A stretch of 64,000 nucleotides of DNA from JAWKZG01 sp041396125 (GCA_041396125.1 JAWKZG010000001.1:930001-994000); one strand, 5' to 3'; positions 9,456-18,763 are shown, counted from the first letter of the stretch. The notes: generated by a model not told the origin, from the sequence alone. A program made the numbers and translations.

Positions 9456-10478
9456 TTGGCAAATGTTGCTGTCATTGTTCTCAACTGGAATCGTAGTCGG
9501 GACACGCTGGCGTGTTTAACATCGCTACTACCCGCCATGCGTTCAACCCAGTGCACAGTAATTTGCTGCGATAATTGCTCGAGCGATGATTCTGTTTATC
9601 AAATTTTGAGGTGGGCCAAAATACACTTTGATAAGACATGCAGCAGTGCAGTAGCGAGATTTATCCTGCTAGTGAATCAAGCTAATGCAGGTTATGCAGC
9701 CGGCAATAATGCTGCCATACGTTATGTCTTAGAACAGGCAAGCTACGATTATATTTGGATTCTCAATAACGATACTATTGTTAAGCCGGATGCTTTAAGT
9801 GAATTATTGCAGTATGCCCGGAAGAATACCGATCTGGGTGCGATTGGCAGCACTATGGTTGATTGGGATAATCCTGAAAAAGTCCAATGTGCTGGTGGTT
9901 ATCGATATTGGCCTATTACAACTATTGTAAAACCTGTTTGGGCGGGAAAATCCGTCACTGCTATAACAGTAGCCGAGCTGGCATCTGCACCCAGGCTGGA
10001 CTATATTTCTGGCGCGGCTATGCTGCTATCAGTTCCTGCTATCAAGTCAGTCGGTCTGCTGGATGAGCGCTTTTTTCTGTATTATGAAGAAGCAGATTAC
10101 GCACTTCGCCTGCGTCAAAAAGGCTGGTATTTAGGTTGGTGTAGGACCAGTGTTGTATTTCATAAAGGCGGTGTAAGCACTAGTGAACCAATAACGCGCT
10201 CTGCGAATAATTCAAAAATACCATTGGCTGCTTACCATGAAAATTTAAGCACTTTATTGTTTACGGCGAAACATTATCCTCATTTGTTTATTTTGGTTGC
10301 CTTGTTTCGGCTGCTGGCAAAAATAATTTTGTTAATTACGAGAAGACGCTTTTCTCATATAAAAGCGCTTTTTTGGGCCTATAAAGATTTTTTTATGATT
10401 AAAAATAAAACTCTATCCCAACAAGAAAAACCTGCTGTAAAATTTTCTGGCGGGCTTGGAAGATCAATTTCTAGCTAA
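9456..10478 (+). CDS. Family 2 glycosyltransferase (rhamnosyltransferase-like)
   Basis: The GT-A fold of family 2 is clear: VAVIVLNWNRSRDTLACLTS at the start, IWILNNDTI (the metal-binding DxD-like position), then LDYISGAAMLLS and LDERFFLYYEEADYALRLRQ, as in WbbL-type rhamnosyltransferases that build O-antigen or capsule chains. The frame is open from 9351, but the family start fits a TTG at 9456 (reading ANVAVIVLNW), so that start is chosen with limited certainty. It forms an A+T-rich three-gene set with the ABC exporter that follows and probably supplies a sugar to the exported glycan. The C-terminus has a hydrophobic segment near FILVALFRLLAKIILLI. Confidence 0.88.
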   Translation: MANVAVIVLNWNRSRDTLACLTSLLPAMRSTQCTVICCDNCSSDDSVYQILRWAKIHFDKTCSSAVARFILLVNQANAGYAAGNNAAIRYVLEQASYDYIWILNNDTIVKPDALSELLQYARKNTDLGAIGSTMVDWDNPEKVQCAGGYRYWPITTIVKPVWAGKSVTAITVAELASAPRLDYISGAAMLLSVPAIKSVGLLDERFFLYYEEADYALRLRQKGWYLGWCRTSVVFHKGGVSTSEPITRSANNSKIPLAAYHENLSTLLFTAKHYPHLFILVALFRLLAKIILLITRRRFSHIKALFWAYKDFFMIKNKTLSQQEKPAVKFSGGLGRSISS

Positions 10479-10488
10479 AGGATTAGTA

Positions 10489-11175
10489 ATGAATTTACGT
10501 CGATATCTTGATTTAATCATTTATAAAACGTTTGCTGATCTGCGTTCGGAAGCGGCAAAAACCTATATTGGCTTCCTTTGGTGGGTGTTGGATCCAATCA
10601 TTTTTATGACCATTTTCTATATTGTGTTTGGACTTTTGATGCAACGTGGTACGGAAAATTATGTGCCTTTTTTACTAACAGGCCTGGTCGCCTGGCGATG
10701 GTTTCAAGCAACTATTATTCATGGTGCAAATGCGATTCTGGCTGGCAGAGGTTTGATGAGGCAGGTTTATATTCCAAAAATATTATTCCCGCTGATTAAT
10801 ATAATGACCGATTTATTAAAATTTATTGTTGTATTGGCTATTTTGCTGGTTTTTTTATGGTTTTATGGTTTTGGTATTAATGTTTCCTATTTGGCTTTTC
10901 CATTGGTTTTGCTTGTTCAATTTACACTTATTGCAGGATTAACAATACTGTTATCCGGTTTGGTTCCGTTTTTGCCGGATTTGAGATTGTTGGTCGAGCA
11001 TATACTGCAGCTAATGTTCTTTGTTTCTGGAATATTTTATGATGCTTCCCAGATTCCAGAGCAGTATAAAATGTATTTTTATCTAAATCCTATGGCAAAT
11101 ATTGTTGAGGCTTATCGCAGTATTCTGATGTATGGCCAATGGCCGGATTGGAGTGCATTAAGTGTTATATTTTAG
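10489..11175 (+). CDS. Polysaccharide ABC exporter, permease (Wzm-like), C-terminus frameshifted
   Basis: This inner-membrane ABC-2 permease moves undecaprenyl-linked polysaccharide with the ATPase that follows. It has about six membrane segments and the family phrases YIGFLWWVLDPI near the start and MANIVEAYRSILMYGQWPDW near the end. The ATG at 10489 has AAAGGA in front. The frame stops early at 11175, about 25 residues short. The missing end is still there in other frames: LVGLGMV from 11172, IAFRLVKSQDYYY from 11194, then PKLAAG and a TAA at 11249-11251. Restoring the frame needs one extra T in a TTTT run (11170-11173), one A fewer near 11191-11194, and one added base near 11231. Confidence 0.85.
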   Translation: MNLRRYLDLIIYKTFADLRSEAAKTYIGFLWWVLDPIIFMTIFYIVFGLLMQRGTENYVPFLLTGLVAWRWFQATIIHGANAILAGRGLMRQVYIPKILFPLINIMTDLLKFIVVLAILLVFLWFYGFGINVSYLAFPLVLLVQFTLIAGLTILLSGLVPFLPDLRLLVEHILQLMFFVSGIFYDASQIPEQYKMYFYLNPMANIVEAYRSILMYGQWPDWSALSVIF

Positions 11176-11256
11176 TAGGATTAGGTATGGTAAATTGCTT
11201 TTAGACTGGTAAAAAGCCAGGATTATTATTACCAAAACTGGCCGCTGGTTAAAAAT

Positions 11257-11961
11257 ATGTCTCATCAATTGGCAATATCACTGAGTAATGTTGGTGCTTA
11301 TTACTGGCGACAGGAAGGGTATTTTCGTAGATCTCGTTACTGGGCATTAAACAATGTCTCATTTAATCTCTATCACTCCGAATCTTTAGGCGTTATTGGT
11401 CGCAATGGTGCAGGGAAAAGTACGCTGCTACAATTATTGGCTGGTATTATAAAACCAGATCGTGGTGAACTTGTTAATTATGGAGTGACCGCGAGTTTAT
11501 TGTCACTCCAGCTTGGTTTTATACCGTACTTGACTGGCCGGCAAAATGCTTATCTAAGTGGTTTGCTGCTAGGCCTGGAAAAATCACTTATAGCTGAACG
11601 GATTGAAGAGATAAAAGCCTTTTCAGAGCTAGGTGATTTTTTTGAACAATCAATAAATACATACTCTTCTGGAATGAAAGCCCGGTTAGGGTTTTCGGTA
11701 GCTTTCCAATTAGATCCGGATATCCTTTTAGTGGATGAGGTTTTAGGTGTTGGGGATTCGGAATTCAGAACGAAATCCGCAGATATGATGCGAAAGAAGA
11801 TTCGCTCAGATAAAACTATTGTGCTTGTTTCGCATAATCCGTTAATGATTAAGCAACTTTGTGATCGGGCTATCTGGATAGAAAAAGGTGTAGTGCAAGC
11901 GGAAGGCTCGACAGATGAGGTCATTAGAGCTTACGAGGCACGTGCAAATGCCAGTAAGTAG
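11257..11961 (+). CDS. Polysaccharide ABC exporter, ATPase (Wzt/TagH/KpsT-like, short form)
   Basis: This is the cytoplasmic ATPase of the exporter. It shows a Walker A (GRNGAGKST, about residue 50), the signature YSSGMKARLGFS, Walker B DILLVDEVLGVGD and the switch histidine in VLVSHN. The 234 residues end soon after the ATPase fold, so it lacks the C-terminal carbohydrate-binding domain of long Wzt proteins. That suggests the short TagH/KpsT-like type, which does not read the chain end. It is paired with the permease just upstream. The base composition is A+T-rich like its partner. Confidence 0.92.
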   Translation: MSHQLAISLSNVGAYYWRQEGYFRRSRYWALNNVSFNLYHSESLGVIGRNGAGKSTLLQLLAGIIKPDRGELVNYGVTASLLSLQLGFIPYLTGRQNAYLSGLLLGLEKSLIAERIEEIKAFSELGDFFEQSINTYSSGMKARLGFSVAFQLDPDILLVDEVLGVGDSEFRTKSADMMRKKIRSDKTIVLVSHNPLMIKQLCDRAIWIEKGVVQAEGSTDEVIRAYEARANASK

Positions 11962-12025
11962 CTTTTTTAACAGGGAAGAATGAGATTGCTGCGCTGAATA
12001 AAATAAACCAAAGAGGAACGAAATC

Positions 12026-12850
12026 ATGGCAACACGAATCGACAGCCGGGAGCTTGGCAATTTTACGCACTTTGAACATGTCAATTTACGGGTTCCTGAT
12101 CACTACTTTGCCACCCTGTTCTTTATTGAGGGACTGGGACTGACCCGCGACCCCATGCGCATGGTCAGTGTGCGCAATATGTGGGCAAACAGCGGCAAAC
12201 AGCAGTTTCATCTGCCGCTCGGCGAGGCTAAACCTTTTGCCGGCGAAATTGGCCTTACCGTGCCGAGTCTGGCAATTGCCCAGCAGACGCTTAAGCGCAT
12301 CGCACCGCAGCTCAAAGACACTGAGTTCGATTGCCGGGAAGAGGCTAAAACCCTGCTGACGCGCTCGCCCTGGGGGCACTGCATCCGTCTGCACGAAGCG
12401 GGGGGAACTGGTGGGGTCTTACCGCAGGCGCTGCCGTATGTGACTTTCTGGGTGCCTGTAGGCACAGCGGCAGGCATTGGGGCGTTTTATCAGGATGTGC
12501 TCGGCGTGCCGGCGCGGGTACGGAAAAATGGCCGGTTGCAGAAAACATCCGTCAATGTGGGTGTTGATCAGCATTTTCATTTTGTGGAAAAACGCGATCT
12601 GACATTAACCGAGCACCCCAATCACGTGGCGGTGTACCTGACCCGTTATCAGACCGTCTATGCTGAACTCAAGCGCCGCAACCTGCTGCTCGCGCCAGAC
12701 AAGAACGAGCAGTTTCGCTTTGCCAGAATTATTGATCCGCAGAGCGGCGAGCTGCTGTTTGAATTCGAACACGAAATGCGCAGCCTGTACCATCCTGATT
12801 TTCTGAAACCGTTGGTAAACCGGGTCAGCGTGCCGTATCTGGTGGACTGA
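12026..12850 (+). CDS. VOC-superfamily (glyoxalase/bleomycin resistance/dioxygenase) protein
   Basis: Two vicinal-oxygen-chelate modules are visible in 274 residues. The first starts at FTHFEHVNLRVPD, with a likely metal-binding His (about residue 18). The second starts at LPYVTFWVPVGTAAGIGAFY (about 135). A late acidic residue in GELLFEFEHEMR fits a metal ligand. Members include extradiol dioxygenases and glyoxalase-like enzymes; the substrate cannot be read from the sequence. Base composition returns to the G+C-rich style. An AGAGGAAC Shine-Dalgarno precedes the ATG. It is convergent with the M20 hydrolase 12 bp downstream. Confidence 0.82.
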   Translation: MATRIDSRELGNFTHFEHVNLRVPDHYFATLFFIEGLGLTRDPMRMVSVRNMWANSGKQQFHLPLGEAKPFAGEIGLTVPSLAIAQQTLKRIAPQLKDTEFDCREEAKTLLTRSPWGHCIRLHEAGGTGGVLPQALPYVTFWVPVGTAAGIGAFYQDVLGVPARVRKNGRLQKTSVNVGVDQHFHFVEKRDLTLTEHPNHVAVYLTRYQTVYAELKRRNLLLAPDKNEQFRFARIIDPQSGELLFEFEHEMRSLYHPDFLKPLVNRVSVPYLVD

Positions 12851-12862
12851 GCAAGAGCGCTG

Positions 12863-14038
12863 TTAAGCGTCTGTGCGAGCCAGTTTGGTTTCCGCCAGAC
12901 GCGCCCAGTAACTCGCGCCGAGCGTCAGTACGCTGTCATTGAAATCGTAGCGCGGATTATGCACCTGACAGCTGTGCTCGGCATCACCGTTACCGATATT
13001 GATATACGCACCGGGGCAGACGTCCAGCATATAGCTGAAGTCTTCCGAGGCCATGATCAGTGAACGGTTGCGCTCGACCTGATCTGCGCCCACCAGCGTG
13101 GCTGCGACATCCGCGGCAAATGCAGCTTCTGCCGGGGTATTGACCAGCGGCAGAAAGTTCTCGCGAAAATCTACCGTGGCCGTGGCCCCGAAAGCCGTGG
13201 CAATACCCGTGGCCAGTTCACGCATACGCTGCTCGACCAGTTGCATGGTGGTGCGGCTGAATACCCGCACAGTTCCTCCCAGTTGCGCGCTCTGAGGGAT
13301 CACATTATAGGCATCGCCGGCCTGCAGGCGCGTCACGCTCAGTACCACGGTGTCATTGGGATTGCTGTTGCGGGACACGATAGTTTGTAAAGCGGTGGTC
13401 AGTTGCGCGGCGATCACCACCGGATCGACACTGGCTTCCGGGCGTGCGCCATGGCTGCCCTTGCCGGTGATATGGATATCGAAAAACGCACCGCCCGCCA
13501 TCATCGGCCCGGGCCGGATAGCAAACTGCCCGACCGGCAATCCCGGACTGTTGTGCATCCCGTATACCGCTTCCATCGGAAACTGCTCGAACAGTCCGTC
13601 GGCAATCATGGCTTTGGCACCGCCGATGCCTTCTTCAGCCGGTTGAAAAATAAAGTAAATACAGCCTTCAAAATTGCGCGTTTCGGCCAGATAACGAGCC
13701 GCACCCAGCAGCATCGTGGTGTGGCCGTCATGACCGCAGGCATGCATTTTACCGTCATGCCGGGAGCGATGATCGAAGGTATTGTGTTCAGCCATAGGCA
13801 GCGCATCCAGATCGGCGCGCAAGCCAATCGCCCGCGTTGAATTGCCGCTTCGCAAGGTGCCGACGACACCGGTTTTAGCCAGGCCGCGATGCACGTCAAT
13901 GCCCCAGGATGACAGTTTGTCGGCAACGATATCGGCGGTGCGGTTTTCCTCGAAACCGAGTTCGGGATGAGCATGGATATCGCGTCGCCAGGTGCTTAAT
14001 TCGCCTTCGTAACGGGCGATCTGGTCAATAATATTCAT
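12863..14038 (-). CDS. M20 family amidohydrolase (hippurate hydrolase-like)
   Basis: This is a zinc-dependent aminoacylase/hippuricase-type enzyme of 391 residues. The metal-binding motif HACGHDGHTTM is present, followed by PAEEGIGGAKAMIADG (metal Glu pair) and the late MASEDFSYML. The dimerisation domain lies in the middle (about 180-290). Such enzymes remove an acyl or benzoyl group from an amino acid, or an amino acid from an auxin-type conjugate. It is a single gene on the minus strand, convergent with the VOC gene. The exact substrate is unknown. Confidence 0.92.
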   Translation of the reverse strand: MNIIDQIARYEGELSTWRRDIHAHPELGFEENRTADIVADKLSSWGIDVHRGLAKTGVVGTLRSGNSTRAIGLRADLDALPMAEHNTFDHRSRHDGKMHACGHDGHTTMLLGAARYLAETRNFEGCIYFIFQPAEEGIGGAKAMIADGLFEQFPMEAVYGMHNSPGLPVGQFAIRPGPMMAGGAFFDIHITGKGSHGARPEASVDPVVIAAQLTTALQTIVSRNSNPNDTVVLSVTRLQAGDAYNVIPQSAQLGGTVRVFSRTTMQLVEQRMRELATGIATAFGATATVDFRENFLPLVNTPAEAAFAADVAATLVGADQVERNRSLIMASEDFSYMLDVCPGAYINIGNGDAEHSCQVHNPRYDFNDSVLTLGASYWARLAETKLARTDA

Positions 14039-14300
14039 GATTTTTGCGGGGTCTCCGTGTGGTGTTTTGACAGGGCGCTGTCGCTACGATAAACCCAAAG
14101 CATACTGCTTGTGCCAAAGAATATGGTGAGCGTCGTGTCAGGCGAGCGAGCCCTGCTGACTAAAGCAATGAATTGTCGCAGCCAGACAGATCAGGATAAA
14201 TGAGTTGTATTAGCAACAGTGTCTTGGCGAGCGTTGCAGTATTATAGTGCACTTACTATCTTGCCGAATCGCTAACCCCGGCTTACAGAGGTTGACTGGC

Positions 14301-14477
14301 GTGAAAAAACAATCAGCAAGCAAAAAGAACCCGATAACAGTCCCGCAAAAAGCGCAATCTGCAGAAGAATGGGATCGGGTTATCCGGCTGGCCTGGCGGC
14401 CTGTATGGTCGATACGCAGTCGCCGGGGTTGTTTGGCGGTGTTGAAGGATAAACCGGGCCGCCCCGGCAAAGAATAA
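14301..14477 (+). CDS. Possible small lysine/arginine-rich protein, unrecognised
   Basis: A GTG at 14301 is preceded by AGAGG (14287-14291) at a workable spacing. It opens a 58-codon frame that reads as a basic, polar protein (VKKQSASKKN at the start, KDKPGRPGKE at the end) with EEWDRVIRLAW in the middle. I recognise no family. The surrounding 540 bp (14039-14582) hold nothing else I can support. It may be a chance frame; the ribosome-binding site is the only support. Confidence 0.3.
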   Translation: MKKQSASKKNPITVPQKAQSAEEWDRVIRLAWRPVWSIRSRRGCLAVLKDKPGRPGKE

Positions 14478-14582
14478 ATCCCGAATCCCGCTTTTATTGT
14501 ATTCGTGCTGTACGGTTGGGTTTAGACGATTTAACGCCTAAATCCCGTTTCAACACCTCGCTGGAAATCAGCAAACAGGACT

Positions 14583-15305
14583 TTAATCCGCTTTGCCTTG
14601 GGTGACCTGTGCTTTGCCGTACATCATTTCCCAGGCTTTGTCGCTCATGGCGTTGCTTTTACGGCGTTGCTCGGCCAGCGTTTCCAGCGCGGCCAGGACT
14701 GCCGGGCGAGCCCAGAGGGTATCGCGCCAGCGCTTCAGATGCGGATAGTTTTCAATCTCCACGCCCTGTTTGGCCGGATCGCGCAACCAGGGCATGACCG
14801 CCATATCGGCAATCGTGTACTGATCGGCGGCGATCCATTCGTGTTCGGCCAGACGACGATCGATCACACCATAAATGCGGTTGGCTTCGTTGGTATAACG
14901 GTCGATGCCGTACTGCAGGCGTTCACGCTCGAAACGCTCCGGCGCGTAGGCATAAAAATGATGTGCCTGGCCCAGCATCGGCCCGACTGAGGCCATCTGA
15001 AACATCAGCCATTGCAGCACATCGTAGTATTGATGCGGTTCCTGCGGCAGAAAACGACCGGTTTTGTTGGCCAGATAGATCAGAATCGCGCCGGATTCGA
15101 AAATGGCAATCTCTTTACCGCCGGGACCGTCACGGTCGATGATGGCGGGCATTTTATTATTCGGACTGATCTGCAGAAACTCGGGCTTGAACTGATCCCC
15201 GTTCTGAATATTGATCGGGTGAATGGTGTGTTCCAGCCCGGTTTCCTGCAGCATGATGTGCACTTTGTGCCCGTTTGGTGTCGGCCAGGTATAGACATCG
15301 ATCAT
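14583..15305 (-). CDS. Glutathione S-transferase (YfcG/YghU-like disulfide-bond oxidoreductase)
   Basis: The 240 residues split into an N-terminal thioredoxin-like domain (IDVYTWPTPNGHKVHIMLQE, then NNKMPAI and the GSH-binding FESGAILIYLA) and a helical C-terminal domain (ADMAVMPWLRDP). TWPTPNG replaces the catalytic Tyr/Ser region as in the Nu-class YfcG/YghU proteins, which reduce disulfides with glutathione rather than conjugate xenobiotics. It sits alone between the M20 hydrolase and the GntR regulator, all on the minus strand. A second, broken member of this family lies at 43824-44615. Confidence 0.88.
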   Translation of the reverse strand: MIDVYTWPTPNGHKVHIMLQETGLEHTIHPINIQNGDQFKPEFLQISPNNKMPAIIDRDGPGGKEIAIFESGAILIYLANKTGRFLPQEPHQYYDVLQWLMFQMASVGPMLGQAHHFYAYAPERFERERLQYGIDRYTNEANRIYGVIDRRLAEHEWIAADQYTIADMAVMPWLRDPAKQGVEIENYPHLKRWRDTLWARPAVLAALETLAEQRRKSNAMSDKAWEMMYGKAQVTQGKAD

Positions 15306-15416
15306 AAGATATTCTCCGGCTAGTGTTGCAAGTAAAATCTATCAGTACGGTACAGCGTCGGATTACGCGTCTGTTTCAAAAACGGCTTATGAAGGTCTCA
15401 TTATGCGACGCAAAGT

Positions 15417-15448
15417 GCGTAAACGTGTCATTGCGTAAACGTGTCATT
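15417..15448. repeat. Two perfect tandem copies of a 16-bp unit
   Basis: The unit GCGTAAACGTGTCATT occurs at 15417-15432 and again at 15433-15448, just after the stop of the GntR gene (minus strand). No function is visible; it looks like a slippage duplication. Confidence 0.75.
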
Positions 15449-15476
15449 GATTGTGTTGCAGAGTAATCCGAGCGGG

Positions 15477-16226
15477 TTACTCGAAGTAGTCCGGGTGTTT
15501 TTCGTGCAGCACGCCTTGGAGTGTGAGGACTTGTTGCAGGTGGTGTGCCATGGTTTGGCGTGCGCCAGCGGCGTCACGCAGTTCAATGGCAGCCACGATA
15601 GCCGTGTGTTCGGCGATGATCTCGCGCAGGCGGGAGGGCTGAGGCAAGACGAGGTGGCGCAAGCGATCCATTTGTGGCTTTTGTCCGTCGATAGTTTCCC
15701 ACACATGCGGAAAGCCCGCGTAGTCGGCAATTGTTTGATGAAAGCGCTCGTCCACGCTGTAAAACCTTTCTAAATTTCCATCGTCTGCGCATTTCGCCTG
15801 TTGATCGATGATGCCGCGAAGGGCCTCAATCTGCTCGGGTAGCGGGGCGTCGGCAAGAGCCTCCACTAAGGCCGTTTCGATTGCTGTGCGTACAAAATAT
15901 ATCTGCCGCACCACGTTCATGCGAATCGGTGCCACCCGAGTGCCGGACTGAGGATAAATCTCCATAAGGCCGGCGTTGGTCAGTCGGATGATGGCTTCCC
16001 GAACCGGCGAGCGGCTGACACCGAAACGGGTCGCAAGATCCTTGACAGACACGAGCTCGCCGGGTTTCAGGCGCAGTGATACCACGTCTTCCAGGAGCTG
16101 ATCGAAAATCTGCCCGCGGGCGGCGCGGGTTCTATCGATTTTCCCCGCTCTTAAGCTTTTCTCTGAAGGCTCTTCAATCAGGGTGTAACCGCCGTTCTTC
16201 GACTTGTCTGCACGTCGCATGGTCAT
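15477..16226 (-). CDS. GntR-family regulator with FCD ligand domain
   Basis: The N-terminal winged helix (about residues 35-100) includes VKDLATRFGVSRSPVREAI, the recognition helix of the GntR family. The C-terminal all-helical FCD domain (about 115-235, with FHQTIADYAGF and IAEHTAIVAAIE) binds organic acids, often with a metal. It is divergent from the enolase-superfamily gene and the tctCBA transporter, so it very likely controls that operon. The palindrome at 16328-16341 is the best operator candidate. The frame begins MTMRRADK; the second Met is equally possible. Confidence 0.9.
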   Translation of the reverse strand: MTMRRADKSKNGGYTLIEEPSEKSLRAGKIDRTRAARGQIFDQLLEDVVSLRLKPGELVSVKDLATRFGVSRSPVREAIIRLTNAGLMEIYPQSGTRVAPIRMNVVRQIYFVRTAIETALVEALADAPLPEQIEALRGIIDQQAKCADDGNLERFYSVDERFHQTIADYAGFPHVWETIDGQKPQMDRLRHLVLPQPSRLREIIAEHTAIVAAIELRDAAGARQTMAHHLQQVLTLQGVLHEKHPDYFE

Positions 16227-16320
16227 GGGCTTAATGGTACCGCAAAAGTGTTAATACGTTAACGTGGAGCAACACCGGCTTGTTTCATGGAGAAGCAAAT
16301 CCGCGCTTGCCAAAGTTTTA

Positions 16321-16349
16321 TTGACGTACTAGTATACTAGTATAATAAT
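16321..16349 (+). promoter_or_regulatory. Promoter with perfect 14-bp palindromic operator
   Basis: TTGACG at 16321-16326 and AATAAT at 16344-16349 are 17 bp apart, a good sigma70 pair. Between them lies the perfect palindrome ACTAGTATACTAGT (16328-16341). Its TAGTATACTA core resembles GntR/FCD half-sites. A bound regulator here would block the promoter of the downstream catabolic operon. A second, shorter inverted repeat, GTTAA-N4-TTAAC, lies at 16250-16263, nearer the regulator gene. Confidence 0.6.
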
Positions 16350-16497
16350 TTTTCTTAAATATAAACTTAAGTAGGTGTGAGATCACCTTAACTTGCCGAG
16401 CGATCCCTACCAAGACGCTGTGCCCCTGTAAAGAAAAGGCTGAAACGGAGTTTCGCCAAAATTCCATCGGGGGACCCAACTGGAGATATTGCAGTCT

Positions 16498-17640
16498 ATG
16501 TCAATCATTGAATCCGTTCGTAGCACCCTGGTCGATTGTCCGCTGCCGGCCGCTGCGGTTTTCTCCACTCGTCGCGTGGTCTCGCGGCAATACCTGCTGG
16601 TACGTGTGCGCTGCGATGATGGCGTCGAAGGTATTGGCGCTACCTACTGCGGAGATCGCGGCGGAGAACTTTGTCAACAGGCGGTGCAGGGGTTGTTGGC
16701 ATCAGTGGTTCTGGGACGCGATCCGCACGCTACCGAAGCGCTGTGGCACACCATGTATCAGGAGTCGCTGCTGCAGGGTCGGGCAGGTTCCGTTCTGCGC
16801 GCGCTCGGCGCTATTGATATCGCCCTTTGGGATCACAATGCACGGGCGGCGGCTGTGCCGCTGTGGAAGTATCTGGGTGCCTTTCATGAGGGTTCTGTCC
16901 CAGCCTATGTCAGCGGCGGGTACTACTACGAGGAGAATGACGAGAAGCATCTGGCCGAGGAGATGGCGCGTAATTGTGCGGCCGGTTTTGCGGCAATGAA
17001 GATGAAAGTCGGTCGAATGAGCCACAGCATTGACACCCGGCGTGTCGCCGCGGCTCGCGAGGCGATGGGGCCTGATCGCCATCTGATGCTGGACGCCAAC
17101 AACTCCTGGTCGGACGTGCCCGAAGCCATGCGGTTTCTGCGCCGCGTGGCCGATTACGAGCCATACTGGATCGAAGAGCCATTTGGCCCGGACGATATTG
17201 ACAATCACGCGCGTCTTACCAGGATCAGCCCGGTGCCTGTGGCTACTGGCGAGGTTGAGGCGGGACACTGGCGTTTTCGCGAAATCGTCCGCAACGAAGC
17301 GGCGAACATTCTGCAACCTGACGTATTTGCCTGCGGCGGTATCACCGAGTGGCGTCGCATCGCCAACTATGCCGCTGCGTGTGGCCTGCCCGTGTGCACA
17401 CATGCCTGGCAGGAGTTCCATGCACCGCTGATAGCCGCGGCTCCCAATGGATTGTATGTAGAGTACTTCGCCGACGAGCGCATCGTAAATCTGCAACAGA
17501 TGATTGATACGCCCACGCTGGTCCGGGATGGGCGCATCGTGCTGTCCGACAAGCCCGGCCTTGGCTTCGATTTTGATGCCGAGGCGGTCGACCGATTAGC
17601 TAGGATCCCCTGGCAGGAAGTGCGCCGAGAGAACCGATAA
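16498..17640 (+). CDS. Mandelate racemase/muconate lactonizing enzyme-family dehydratase or racemase
   Basis: This is an enolase-superfamily enzyme of about 380 residues. The capping domain (about 1-130) is followed by a barrel with MKMKVGR (Lys-x-Lys base), LMLDANNSW (metal Asp), WIEEPFGPDD (metal Glu), VATGEVEAG (metal Glu) and the late CTHAWQEFHAP (His). This set supports proton abstraction next to a carboxylate, as in sugar-acid dehydratases. The frame opens at a TTG (16489), but the ATG at 16498 is preferred. It leads the operon with tctCBA and an Ldh2-type gene, so its substrate is probably the acid that TctCBA imports. Confidence 0.9.
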   Translation: MSIIESVRSTLVDCPLPAAAVFSTRRVVSRQYLLVRVRCDDGVEGIGATYCGDRGGELCQQAVQGLLASVVLGRDPHATEALWHTMYQESLLQGRAGSVLRALGAIDIALWDHNARAAAVPLWKYLGAFHEGSVPAYVSGGYYYEENDEKHLAEEMARNCAAGFAAMKMKVGRMSHSIDTRRVAAAREAMGPDRHLMLDANNSWSDVPEAMRFLRRVADYEPYWIEEPFGPDDIDNHARLTRISPVPVATGEVEAGHWRFREIVRNEAANILQPDVFACGGITEWRRIANYAAACGLPVCTHAWQEFHAPLIAAAPNGLYVEYFADERIVNLQQMIDTPTLVRDGRIVLSDKPGLGFDFDAEAVDRLARIPWQEVRRENR

Positions 17641-17717
17641 AAAATCGCTAAGACCATCTGCACTATGATGACTATTCGATAAGCACAACCACAACCACTA
17701 CTACCTGGAGAACATCA

Positions 17718-18689
17718 ATGATTACTCGTAGAAAAATACTGGGTGCTTTGACGACGCTGGCCACTATGGCCACCCTCGTCAGCCCGGCCTGGGCCGATTA
17801 CCCGGAACGCCCGATCAGCATGATCGTCGCCGCAGCTCCTGGTGGCGGTACTGACATCATGGCGCGCACCATGGTGCCGTTTATGGAGAAATACCTCAAC
17901 GGTGCCACCATCAGCGTGATTAACAAGCCCGGTGCGGGCACCGAGATCGGCGCGACTGCGCTGGCCAAGGCAAAGCCTGATGGCTATACCATTGGCATGA
18001 CCAATCTGCCACATATGATTGCTATTCCTATCGAGCGCAAGGCCGCCTTTCACATGTTGGAAAGCTTCGAGCCGCTGGCCAATCTGGTGACCGACGCCGC
18101 CGCTTTCAATGTGAGCGAGAATAGCCCTTTTGCCACACTTGATGATCTGGCCACTTACGCCAGAGAGAACCCCGGTAAGCTGACGGTGGGAACCTCTGGC
18201 ATCGGTGGTGACGACCACCTTGCCATGTTGATGTTTGAGAAAGTTGCCGGTATTAAGATGACACACGTGCCGTTCGCCAGCGGCGCGCCTGTCCGCGCCG
18301 CTCTGATGGGTGGCCACATCGACGTTGGGGCGTTCAACATCAGCGAGGCGATTGATTTCGTCAAAGAAGGCAAGCTCCGCACCTTGGGCATCATGGACAA
18401 CAAGCGCTGGGAGCAGGCACCGGATGTCCCCACGTTTAAAGAGCAGGGATACGACGTGATCATCGCCGCTCATCGCGGTATGGCGGCACCCAAGGGCGTA
18501 CCCGCCGACCGCCTTGAGCTGCTGCGCATGTCTATTGAGAAGACTATGGCCGATCCTGAGTTCCAGGCCAAGGCTGCAGAGCAAAAGCTGCCGCTTAACT
18601 ACCTGCCACATGATGAGTATCTGGTGCTCCTGCAAAATATGGACAAGAGTATGCGGACGCTTTGGGACGAGGATCCCTGGAAGCAATAA
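17718..18689 (+). CDS. tctC: Tripartite tricarboxylate transporter substrate-binding protein (TctC/Bug family)
   Basis: The 323-residue exported protein begins with a signal peptide (MITRRKILGALTT, hydrophobic run, cleavage near AWA-DYPER). The mature part starts YPERPISMIVAAAPGGGTDIMAR, the standard Bug-family opening whose loop binds the carboxylate. PGAGTEIGATALAKAKPDGYT and GTSGIGGDDHLA follow. It captures an organic acid in the periplasm and hands it to TctA/TctB. It is followed by tctB (75 bp) and tctA, and preceded by the enolase-type enzyme. Confidence 0.93.
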   Translation: MITRRKILGALTTLATMATLVSPAWADYPERPISMIVAAAPGGGTDIMARTMVPFMEKYLNGATISVINKPGAGTEIGATALAKAKPDGYTIGMTNLPHMIAIPIERKAAFHMLESFEPLANLVTDAAAFNVSENSPFATLDDLATYARENPGKLTVGTSGIGGDDHLAMLMFEKVAGIKMTHVPFASGAPVRAALMGGHIDVGAFNISEAIDFVKEGKLRTLGIMDNKRWEQAPDVPTFKEQGYDVIIAAHRGMAAPKGVPADRLELLRMSIEKTMADPEFQAKAAEQKLPLNYLPHDEYLVLLQNMDKSMRTLWDEDPWKQ

Positions 18690-18763
18690 ATCCACGCTGA
18701 CTGGCGGCGGGTCTTGCTGCCGCCAGTAGCATACTTGCATAAACTCCTACCCGGACAGATCGC

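Noticed and set aside
17715..18740. A 341-codon open frame on the minus strand opposite tctC
   Set aside because: It is antisense to a clear TctC gene, looks like no protein family and is rich in His, Arg and Gln as shadow frames are.
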